DNA from: Parcubacteria group bacterium CG1_02_39_15 | GTDB lineage: Bacteria > Patescibacteriota > Minisyncoccia > Minisyncoccales > Paceibacteraceae | Length of the DNA stretch: 11,879 nt | Assembly: GCA_001872265.1 (NCBI GenBank) | Contig: MNWE01000020.1 | Span: 1-11,879 of the forward strand | Direction: 5' to 3' | In this document: piece by piece, positions 1-5,535 of the stretch | Numbering within the stretch: the stretch's first letter is position 1 | Layout: each line of letters starts with the position of its first letter | The notes under the pieces: generated by a model | The model's input: the letters and a program-made list of their open reading frames with translations, nothing else | What the model was told of the DNA's origin: nothing | Database searches by the model: none | Made by a program: the position numbers and the translations under genes

Positions 1-10
1 CGGCTCGGCT

Positions 11-28
11 CCGAAGTGTCACCTTCGG
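11..28. repeat. Small perfect hairpin at the window edge
   Basis: CCGAAG (11-16) pairs with CTTCGG (23-28) around a 6-base loop. On the minus strand it lies just downstream of a TATAAT (47-42), but no -35 box is seen at a suitable distance and no T-tract follows on either strand. It could be part of an RNA gene or the leader of a gene running leftward out of the window, or one more interspersed hairpin repeat. The window ends too soon to decide. Confidence 0.4.
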
Positions 29-66
29 TAAGCGCCCTCAGATTATATAAAATATTAGAAGCCTTT

Positions 67-2088
67 TTATTGCCATATCCTTTTTGTTTTAATATACCAC
101 TCTTCAATCCCGGAAAATCTCTGGGAAGGGTCAAAGATTGTTTGAGTTTTTATTCCCTTAATTTCTTTTGAAACCATATAAAGGTAATCCGAAGTGTATA
201 AAAACACGCAGGGAGCTTGTTCTATCAAAAGGTTTTGGAATTTCTCTAATTTTTCTTTTCTCGTTTTCTCATCCGGGCTTTGGCGAGCCTCTTCTAATAG
301 TTTATCACTTTCTTTGTCATCATAGCTAGCCAAATTTAACCCCGGGTCTTTTTTCTGAGAGGAGTGCCAGAAGGAAAAGGGGTCGGGAATAGCTCCCAAA
401 ACCTCGCCAAACAATAGAGCCTCAAACTTTCTCGGCTTAATAACGTCTTTCTCTAAAATTGAGATATCGTAAGTTTTAATTTCTAATTCCACTCCTATTT
501 TTTGCCACTGCGATTTTAATTGGTTAGCTACTTCAACCAGCAGCGGTTGCTCAACGGTAGTTAAGGTGAACTTCAGAGGAAATTTTTCTTCTCCTGTTTC
601 AAAACAAACTTCATTTAATTTTTTTCTGGTCATAGACTTAACGTCGCCCGTCCCTTTTTCTAATCCTGCCGGCACTAAAATATCGGATTTATATTTTTCT
701 TGGAATTTAATTACTGCTGTCTTGGTTTTTGAACCAAAGTAGCCAGTTACTTCTCCTTCGGGATAAACTGCCGAGTCTTTAGCCAAGCATTTTTGCAATT
801 CTTTCACTTCATTATTCTGGGAACCAACAGTAAGGTCGCTCTTAAATTGAAAAGCAGGTGTTTTTTTGACAACTTTTACTCTCTTTCCCTCTTCATCTAC
901 CGAACGAGGAGAATCCGAGTTCGGGGGGAGATAAAGCGAAGCCTCAGCGACCTTGGCAAAGCCAGCTTTTTCCAGCATTTCTTCAGCTAAGGCCGGGTCG
1001 TATTGGTATATTTTTGACGGTTTTTCAAGGCCATAAATTTCTGGCAAAATGGGGGACTCAACTATTTTGGCCTGCCCCGGCAACGCCTCATCTATTAATG
1101 CCTGTTTGTCGATAGCATAATTCAAGGCCTGCCTCACTTCTTTTTCAGCCAAAATTTGGGTTCCGCCAGCTGACTGGTTGAGATTAAAAAAGACGCTAAA
1201 ATAACGAGGCAAAGACAAAGCATAAAGATTGCCAGAAGCAGTGGCGAGAGGAGAAGGCAAAGAGAGACCATCAACCATTCCTTTCCTAAAAGCAAGAGTC
1301 AATTCGTCTTGTGTTTCAAAGAAATGAAAAGATATTTTGGGGATATAAGACGCCGAACCATAATAATAAGGATTTCTGTTTAAATCTATGCTTACTATTT
1401 TTCCTCCTTCATCTTGGGCCAGATTTTTTAATTTATAGGGGCCGGAGCCAATCGGTTTTAGATTGTAAGAACTTAAAGGGAAATTCTGGGGTAAGACCTG
1501 CTCCCAAATGTGTTTGGGGATTATTTTTACGGTGCAATTTTCAAGAAAGATTGCCGATTCATTTTTCAAACTAAACCTTAAGGCTCGCTCAGAAATTTTT
1601 TCAGCTTCTACCCCTAACCAGTTGGCTCTTAGCGGGCTTTTGATGTCGGCATTTTGGATTATTTCAATGGTGAAAATTACGTCATCAGCTCCAAGCTGCT
1701 TGCCGTCTTGCCAGAGAACATTTTCTTTTAGATAAAACTCCCAAATTTTTCCATCTTCCAAGATTTCGTATCTTTCAACTAAATCGGGGACAATTTTGCC
1801 TTGGGAGTCATACTTCATGAGCCCGGAGAAAATCAGTTGGGTTAGGTCGTGGTCTGGGTCATTAGACGGAGAATAGATTGGGTTTATCCATCTGGGAAAA
1901 CCAAGCGCTCCTTCAACATAATTACCGCCTTCGGCGGGTGTGGGAGTAGTATTTCCAAGATAAAATTGAAAGATAAGAAAGAAAAGGCTGGCCAAAAATA
2001 AAAATAAAAAACCGGAAAAAAGAATTTTTTCCTGCGACGAGAGAACCTTAAAAAATTGCCCCCACTGATTTTTGGAAGGCCACTGCAT
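67..2088 (-). CDS. Membrane-anchored SBP_bac_5 peptide-binding protein with an inserted peptidoglycan-binding domain
   Basis: Extracytoplasmic substrate-binding protein of the DppA/OppA type (SBP_bac_5), 673 aa. Seen: one N-terminal hydrophobic helix at about 22-44 with no lipobox Cys, so it is probably an uncleaved anchor. The family fold starts at about 57 (INPIYSP at 68-74; DLTQLIFSGLMKYD at 81-94; WQDGKQLGADDVIFTIE at 126-142) and resumes at about 502-665 (PLKFTLTTVEQPL onward). Between the halves, at about 417-496, sits a PG_binding_1-like domain (LTVGSQNNEVKELQ, YPEGEVTGYFGSKT, AVIKFQEKY). The insert falls in the loop after the AEEMLEKAGF helix, where plain family members have only a short glycine-rich turn. 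No permease or ATPase genes are in view, so the transport partner is unknown. ATG start is 10 bases after the secG stop with no Shine-Dalgarno; expression as the last gene of the secG operon is likely. The substrate is inferred from family only (oligopeptides). Confidence 0.88.
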   Translation of the reverse strand: MQWPSKNQWGQFFKVLSSQEKILFSGFLFLFLASLFFLIFQFYLGNTTPTPAEGGNYVEGALGFPRWINPIYSPSNDPDHDLTQLIFSGLMKYDSQGKIVPDLVERYEILEDGKIWEFYLKENVLWQDGKQLGADDVIFTIEIIQNADIKSPLRANWLGVEAEKISERALRFSLKNESAIFLENCTVKIIPKHIWEQVLPQNFPLSSYNLKPIGSGPYKLKNLAQDEGGKIVSIDLNRNPYYYGSASYIPKISFHFFETQDELTLAFRKGMVDGLSLPSPLATASGNLYALSLPRYFSVFFNLNQSAGGTQILAEKEVRQALNYAIDKQALIDEALPGQAKIVESPILPEIYGLEKPSKIYQYDPALAEEMLEKAGFAKVAEASLYLPPNSDSPRSVDEEGKRVKVVKKTPAFQFKSDLTVGSQNNEVKELQKCLAKDSAVYPEGEVTGYFGSKTKTAVIKFQEKYKSDILVPAGLEKGTGDVKSMTRKKLNEVCFETGEEKFPLKFTLTTVEQPLLVEVANQLKSQWQKIGVELEIKTYDISILEKDVIKPRKFEALLFGEVLGAIPDPFSFWHSSQKKDPGLNLASYDDKESDKLLEEARQSPDEKTRKEKLEKFQNLLIEQAPCVFLYTSDYLYMVSKEIKGIKTQTIFDPSQRFSGIEEWYIKTKRIWQ
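900..924. repeat. Hairpin repeat inside the SBP gene, before the PG-binding domain
   Basis: CCGAAC (900-905) and GTTCGG (919-924) form 6-bp arms around 13 bases. It encodes about residues 388-396 (PPNSDSPRS) of the binding protein, in the linker between the SBP fold and the inserted PG-binding domain. It may be an in-frame interspersed repeat; arms this short can also arise by chance. Confidence 0.4.
1925..1937. repeat. Short hairpin in the post-membrane linker of the SBP gene
   Basis: CCGCC (1925-1929) and GGCGG (1933-1937) form a 5-bp stem with a 3-base loop. It encodes PAEGG (residues 51-55), in the flexible linker between the membrane anchor and the binding fold. It is GC-rich compared with its surroundings. 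Confidence 0.35.
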
Positions 2089-2098
2089 TTTTAATTTA

Positions 2099-2317
2099 TT
2101 ATTTTAAAATAAGATTTAAAATAGCCAGGGCGACGAACAAAAACCCGAAAACCACGGTTGCCCAGAAAAGTTTTTTCTGGATGCCTCGACGAGTAGCATA
2201 AAATCCACCTTCGCCTCCGAAGGCTGAACCCAAGGCCGTTCCTCGTTGTTGGAGAAGAATAAGAATGCTTAAGATTGCAGCAACAACAATTTGCAAAATT
2301 GGGAGAAATTTTTCCAT
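2099..2317 (-). CDS. secG: Preprotein translocase subunit SecG
   Basis: Small subunit of the SecYEG inner-membrane channel, 72 aa, the normal size. Two membrane helices at about 4-23 and 50-70 flank the conserved cytoplasmic loop (LLQQRGTALGSAFGGEGG at 21-38, then RRGIQKKL at 43-50), which is the SecG signature. The reading frame is open further upstream to 2368, but the ATG at 2317 gives the family N-terminus (MEKFLPILQ) and has a Shine-Dalgarno, GAGG at 2330-2327, nine bases before it. It starts 4 bases after the stop of the upstream membrane-protein gene, so translation is probably coupled. It is followed after 10 bases by the peptide-binding protein, a likely Sec client. Confidence 0.93.
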   Translation of the reverse strand: MEKFLPILQIVVAAILSILILLQQRGTALGSAFGGEGGFYATRRGIQKKLFWATVVFGFLFVALAILNLILK

Positions 2318-2321
2318 AAGG

Positions 2322-2732
2322 TTATTCCTCAACCATCGTTGTCCTTCTATGCGAAGAGTACAGACCAAAAAGGAAACTTAGGGCCCAGACGACCAGAGTG
2401 AGCCAGAAAAGAGGAACTACTCCTTGGATAGTAAATTCCAGAAAGAAAATATCAACCAGCCAAATCATCAGCATATTTATCACCAGACCAAACAAGCCGA
2501 AGGTTAAAACGCGAAGGGGGAGGGTGACTATTTTTAAAATTGGCTTAATAAAGAAATTTACTACACCCAATACTCCTCCCACTAAAACAAGAATCTGCCA
2601 TTCGGCAGCAAATACGAATCCCAAAAAACTGCTCTGGCCAGGAATAAATTCTAAGTTTACTCCGGGGACAAAGCGCGTTCCCAAGAAAACTCCCAAAATT
2701 CCAACCACAATGTGCCAAAATAATCTGTTCAT
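2322..2732 (-). CDS. Four-helix membrane protein, phage-holin-4 superfamily (PF04020-like)
   Basis: 136 aa with four predicted membrane helices at about 5-23, 44-62, 74-95 and 105-123. The segment from residue 58 to about 92 (VNFFIKPILKI, TLPLRVLTFGLFGLVIN) carries the hallmark of the family annotated as phage holin family 4 / superfamily IV. These proteins are widespread chromosomal membrane proteins of unknown role; the name does not imply a prophage, and no phage genes are near. ATG start, no Shine-Dalgarno, 26 bases after uvrC; the gap and the uvrC end hold a possible weak promoter. Its last codons (GAG GAA TAA) supply the ribosome-binding site of secG. Confidence 0.82.
   Translation of the reverse strand: MNRLFWHIVVGILGVFLGTRFVPGVNLEFIPGQSSFLGFVFAAEWQILVLVGGVLGVVNFFIKPILKIVTLPLRVLTFGLFGLVINMLMIWLVDIFFLEFTIQGVVPLFWLTLVVWALSFLFGLYSSHRRTTMVEE
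2327..2330 (-). promoter_or_regulatory. Shine-Dalgarno of secG, inside the upstream gene's last codons
   Basis: GAGG on the minus strand (2330-2327), nine bases before the ATG at 2317, overlaps the final Glu codons of the preceding gene, whose stop is 2324-2322. It fixes the secG start and suggests translational coupling. Confidence 0.7.
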
Positions 2733-2744
2733 AGGTGTTTTTTA

Positions 2745-2773
2745 ACTATACCAAGAATTTATTTTCCAAGCAA
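2745..2773 (-). promoter_or_regulatory. Possible internal promoter before the holin-like gene
   Basis: TTGCTT (2773-2768), a 17-base spacer and TATAGT (2750-2745) on the minus strand. The -10 matches 5 of 6 bases and the -35 only 3. The predicted start near 2738 would give a leader of about 5 bases, in line with the near-leaderless layout seen at other genes here. Confidence 0.3.
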
Positions 2774-4027
2774 GCATTTCTGCCTTAATTTTTTGTGGTA
2801 GGAAATGGCGAAGCGGTGGGCTTCATCTCGGAGTTGCAAAATCAAATTGAAAATTTCTCTCGGCAAGCTCTTTAATAAAATCGGTTTTTTCCGGCCTTCA
2901 ATATACAACTTATTTTTCTTTTTAGCAATCGCCGCCACTTTAATCTGTGCTAAGCTAAGCCTAGCACACACTTCTTTAGCGGCGTTTAGTTGGGCTTTTC
3001 CACCATCGATTAAAATCAAATCAGGATAAGGCCACTCCACGTGCTTTAATCTTCTCGATAATACCTCTTTTATCATCGCCACATCGTTAGGCTTGCCGGC
3101 AGTTTTTATTTTGAAGCGGCGATAAAAATTTTTATCCGGCAGGCCATTAATAAAAGTTACCATAGACCCGGTAGCTTCCTCGCCCTGAATATTAGAAATA
3201 TCATAAGCTTCAATTCGGACAATTTTATTTTTAGTTTCTAGAATTTTCTTCAACCTCTTCTCTACGTCACTCCATACTCCGTATTTATGCCATGGCAATG
3301 ATAGGGAGTATTCTTCAGAAATTTTAGCATGAGCTAAGACCCTTTCTAAGGATTCAATTTGATCTCTAATTTTGGCCGCCCCTTCATAATCTTGCGATGC
3401 AGATGCCTTTTTCATTTCTCTCTTCGAATTCTTTAAAACTGCTTTACTTTTACCTTTTAAAACAGCAATTAAGTTTTTAATATTTTTCTGGTATTCTTTC
3501 TTGTCAGGAAAGGGACCCGGGCAAAGTTTTAAATTGCACCAAAGACAACTGTTTTTTGGGTGTTTTTTGGCCGTGTAATAAGGGAAAACTTTTCTTAAAT
3601 AAGTTAAAGTTCTTTTTAGGCCAGTTCCTTCAATAAAGGGGCCAATATAGTTCGCGTTTTCTTTTACTTGGTGGGAGGTAAAAATCCTAGGCAAATCTTC
3701 CTTAGTAACGCCAACATAAAAATAGTTTTTGTCGTCGCGCCAGACAATATTATATTTAGGTTGACATTTCTTTATTAAATTGGCTTCTAAAATTAAGGCT
3801 TCAATCTCGGAATCCGTTGCCCAATACCCGATTTTAGTAATTTTGTCCAAAAAAAGACCATCTCGATAAGATGGCTGTTGAAAATGATTTTTCACTCTTT
3901 CTTTGATGTTGGCCGCTTTTCCGATATAAAGAAATTTTTTCCCCGATTTAAAGCAATAAACTCCGGTAGCTTCAGGAAGCTTGTTTAGCTCTTCTTTTTG
4001 AAGGTATGAAAAAGTTATCGTCCCCAC
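2759..4027 (-). CDS. uvrC: UvrABC excinuclease subunit C, short form without HhH domain
   Basis: Dual-incision nuclease of nucleotide excision repair, acting on the UvrB-DNA complex. 422 aa against about 600 for standard UvrC. Seen in order: GIY-YIG nuclease at about 15-95 (GVY 22-24, YIG 34-36, Arg44, Glu81); a Cys cluster (C161, C164, C169); UVR motif at about 210-232 (QDYEGAAKIRDQIESLERV), the UvrB contact; RNase H-like 5' nuclease at about 270-410 with D276 (YDIS), D341 (IDGG) and H404 (DEAHRF), so both active sites look intact. It stops at 422, where the two helix-hairpin-helix motifs normally begin. GTG start at 4027; an in-frame stop just upstream excludes a longer form. No clear Shine-Dalgarno; 2 bases after the pilin-like gene's stop, so it is probably coupled to it. 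Confidence 0.95.
   Translation of the reverse strand: MGTITFSYLQKEELNKLPEATGVYCFKSGKKFLYIGKAANIKERVKNHFQQPSYRDGLFLDKITKIGYWATDSEIEALILEANLIKKCQPKYNIVWRDDKNYFYVGVTKEDLPRIFTSHQVKENANYIGPFIEGTGLKRTLTYLRKVFPYYTAKKHPKNSCLWCNLKLCPGPFPDKKEYQKNIKNLIAVLKGKSKAVLKNSKREMKKASASQDYEGAAKIRDQIESLERVLAHAKISEEYSLSLPWHKYGVWSDVEKRLKKILETKNKIVRIEAYDISNIQGEEATGSMVTFINGLPDKNFYRRFKIKTAGKPNDVAMIKEVLSRRLKHVEWPYPDLILIDGGKAQLNAAKEVCARLSLAQIKVAAIAKKKNKLYIEGRKKPILLKSLPREIFNLILQLRDEAHRFAISYHKKLRQKCLLGK
2946..2968. repeat. Inverted repeat in the 3' half of uvrC
   Basis: TGTGCTA (2946-2952) and TAGCACA (2962-2968), 7-bp arms around 9 bases, encoding about residues 354-361 (CARLSLAQ) between the RNase H-like core strands. 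Protein length here looks normal, so this may be chance. Confidence 0.35.
3858..3874. repeat. Small inverted repeat in the GIY-YIG part of uvrC
   Basis: CCATCT (3858-3863) and AGATGG (3869-3874) with a 5-base loop, encoding PSYRDG (residues 52-57) in a loop of the nuclease domain. No obvious length gain in the protein; chance is possible. Confidence 0.3.
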
Positions 4028-4029
4028 TA

Positions 4030-4407
4030 TTACATCTTAAGACAATAATAGGGGGTCTGGCAATAATTACTTTCTGAATAATGGCTATCAGGGGTTTCCA
4101 AAAGGGTCTTTAAAATGTAACCTTCCCCAGCGTTAAGGCCTTGATATTCGTACTTTTCAGGGGTAGTGGGCAGAGAACCCAAATAGTTTCCTTCGGACAG
4201 CTCAGAAATCAAGCCTTCAAAATTGGTTTTGGGATAAGTGTCATTATAAGAATAATAAAGCTCAAGAGCGGTGGCAATCTGTCTTAGGTTAGCCACCTTT
4301 TGAGTATCAGAAGCTTCATTTAATATATCAGGAACATTAACGGCAACTCCGCCGACTATAACAGTGGCGGCGGTCATTGTTAGTAATAATTCAGCAAGTT
4401 TAAACAT
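4030..4407 (-). CDS. Pilin-like protein lacking a prepilin leader
   Basis: 125 aa. An N-terminal hydrophobic helix (about 4-26) is followed by a pseudopilin-like segment (DTQKVANLRQIATALELYYS, 34-53; YNDTYP), as in type IV pilin/T2SS G-type proteins. C116 and C122 near the end could form a disulfide. Odd: the first residues, MFKLAELLL, line up with the mature pilin start (Phe+1, Glu+5), with the initiator Met in the Gly-1 place, so there is no leader or peptidase site. An in-frame TGA two codons upstream rules out a longer start. It sits under a consensus promoter whose -10 ends 7 bases before the ATG, so the mRNA is probably leaderless. It is first in the uvrC-secG operon. It may be a minor pilin relative or a membrane-anchored derivative; function is not established. 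Confidence 0.75.
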   Translation of the reverse strand: MFKLAELLLTMTAATVIVGGVAVNVPDILNEASDTQKVANLRQIATALELYYSYNDTYPKTNFEGLISELSEGNYLGSLPTTPEKYEYQGLNAGEGYILKTLLETPDSHYSESNYCQTPYYCLKM

Positions 4408-4414
4408 ATATCAT

Positions 4415-4443
4415 ATTATACAGCATAATTTTTGATTTGTCAA
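4415..4443 (-). promoter_or_regulatory. Consensus sigma-70 promoter for the pilin-uvrC-secG operon
   Basis: TTGACA (4443-4438), a 17-base spacer and TATAAT (4420-4415): both hexamers are perfect. Only 7 bases separate the -10 from the ATG at 4407, placing the transcription start at about 4408 and making the first mRNA leaderless or nearly so. The -35 abuts the end of a 15-bp inverted repeat. Confidence 0.85.
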
Positions 4444-4503
4444 CCCCGTTAGAGATTTGTTCTCTTTGTCCTTTTATTCTGCTCCTGTAATCTCTAACGG
4501 GGT
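4443..4503. repeat. 15-bp perfect inverted repeat between capA and the pilin promoter
   Basis: ACCCCGTTAGAGATT (4443-4457) pairs with AATCTCTAACGGGGT (4489-4503); the 31-base loop is purine-rich on the minus strand. One end includes the last base of the capA stop codon, the other the first base of the -35 box. It may end capA transcripts, but no T-tract follows on the minus strand, so it is not a standard intrinsic terminator. It may be an interspersed repeat or a mobile promoter-bearing element. Confidence 0.75.
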
Positions 4504-5447
4504 CAAGGAGAGAGGGTTGGCTGGAACTCGCCGTTAATTTTAACCTCTTTTTGTTTAACTTCTTGTATCTTTTTGTTCCTGATAACCACTTCTAATAAGA
4601 GCCCCTTCATTGTTTCTTTGGAGAAGCCTTGATCAAATATAAAATTACCCAAACTGTAAAAGTCGGGCTGGACGACGTGCGGATGGTGTCCAAAAACCAC
4701 GTCGGCGCCCGCCTCCCTAGCTATCTTAAAAAATTCAACCTGGAATTGAGCGGGTGTTTTTTGATATTCTTCTCCGGCGTGCAGAGAGACGATTAAAATG
4801 TCTGCTTTACTTTTTATGTCTTTAATCTCAGTTTTAATTTCTTCAATATTGTTCTGGTCTGCCCAAGAGATACCCCAAGCAGGGGAGCCAAGGTTGGTAT
4901 AAGCCAAAAAAGCAACCTTAAGCGGTGAGCTTGTCGAACCATTAATTTCCTTAATGACTGGAGAACCCGTTCCTACGCAGTCTATCCCAGCTTTTTTTAG
5001 CCTCAACAAAGTATCTTCCAATGCCTCTCTGCCGTAGTCAAAAGCGTGATTGTTAGCAACTGACAAAACATCAAAACCGGCGAAGGTTAATCCCTCAATG
5101 GTTTTAGGTTCTGCCCGAAAAGAATAGATACTGCCGACCCTTACCCCTTTATCAGAAATCGGGCTTTCTAAGTTGCCAAAGACAATGTCTGCTTTATTTA
5201 GATAATCAGCAATTTTCAAAAAAGGAAATTTATAGTCTTCCTCGCCTTTGTTTTTAATCATTGCTTCCACTCCGCGATCAAGCATTATATCTCCAACCAG
5301 AACCAGGGTAACTGTTTTTTTCTTTGGTAATAAAAATTCAACCGGATAACTAACTGATTCTGTAGATTCCTCAATCGCAACAAAAAGGGCAAGCCCGGTA
5401 AGGATGGAGAAGGTAATTAAAAATAGCCAGGGCAAAATCTTTTTCAT
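4503..5447 (-). CDS. CapA-family metallophosphatase-like protein, membrane-anchored
   Basis: Protein of the CapA/PGA_cap family (calcineurin-like fold, linked in some bacteria to poly-gamma-glutamate capsule synthesis). 314 aa. Seen: N-terminal membrane helix at about 5-25 (signal anchor), then the family motifs VGDIMLDRG (51-59), FGNLESP (90-96), NNHAFD (132-137), SLHAGEE (221-227), GHHPHVVQP (253-261) and GNFIFDQ (267-273). The strand-loop between HVVQP and FYSLGNF is about ten residues shorter than usual. Residues NGSTSSP (169-175) come from a repeat-like DNA motif. The ATG at 5447 is preferred over the adjacent GTG at 5450 because a TAAAAT -10 lies 7 bases before it, the same leaderless layout as the neighbouring operon. 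No capB/capC genes are in view, so a capsule role is not supported; the substrate is unknown. Confidence 0.88.
   Translation of the reverse strand: MKKILPWLFLITFSILTGLALFVAIEESTESVSYPVEFLLPKKKTVTLVLVGDIMLDRGVEAMIKNKGEEDYKFPFLKIADYLNKADIVFGNLESPISDKGVRVGSIYSFRAEPKTIEGLTFAGFDVLSVANNHAFDYGREALEDTLLRLKKAGIDCVGTGSPVIKEINGSTSSPLKVAFLAYTNLGSPAWGISWADQNNIEEIKTEIKDIKSKADILIVSLHAGEEYQKTPAQFQVEFFKIAREAGADVVFGHHPHVVQPDFYSLGNFIFDQGFSKETMKGLLLEVVIRNKKIQEVKQKEVKINGEFQPTLSP
4924..4940 (-). repeat. Repeat-like motif inside capA
   Basis: GGTTCGACAAGCTCACC on the minus strand encodes a small Gly-Ser-Thr-Ser-Ser-Pro insertion in a surface loop before the LKVAFLAYT strand. It occurs once here. It resembles interspersed motifs I remember from other genomes, but this cannot be verified from the window. 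Confidence 0.35.
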
Positions 5448-5454
5448 CACCCTT

Positions 5455-5483
5455 ATTTTACCTTAATTGACAACGTTTCTCAC
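5455..5483 (-). promoter_or_regulatory. Putative capA promoter, leaderless layout
   Basis: TAAAAT (5460-5455) lies 7 bases before the ATG at 5447. With a 17-base spacer the -35 is GTGAGA (5483-5478), 4 of 6 matches. The predicted transcription start is at 5448, one base before the ATG. Confidence 0.5.
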
Positions 5484-5494
5484 TGTATTATTCT
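5467..5494 (+). promoter_or_regulatory. Putative promoter of the Cys-rich secreted protein
   Basis: TTGACA (5467-5472), a 16-base spacer and TATTCT (5489-5494; 4 of 6 matches). It would give a leader of about 35 bases before the ATG at 5536, with no visible Shine-Dalgarno. It overlaps the divergent capA promoter, so the two could interfere. Confidence 0.4.
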
Positions 5495-5535
5495 GAGCTA
5501 AAGAGCCTAAGAAACAATTTAAATAAATTAAGCTT

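Noticed and set aside
1..45. tRNA, tmRNA or RNase P end at the left edge
   Set aside because: No T-arm, CCA end or conserved core could be recognised in the 45 bases available.
2322..2732. Prophage or lysis cassette suggested by the holin-family name
   Set aside because: No endolysin or phage structural gene is near; this family is common in ordinary bacterial chromosomes and the gene sits in a housekeeping operon.
4030..4407. Frameshifted prepilin with a lost leader
   Set aside because: The consensus promoter ends 7 bases before the ATG, so there is no room for a leader in the transcript; a sequencing error would not explain that.
4443..4503. Intrinsic terminator for capA
   Set aside because: The stem is strong but the loop is 31 bases and no T-run follows on the minus strand; it is reported as a repeat instead.
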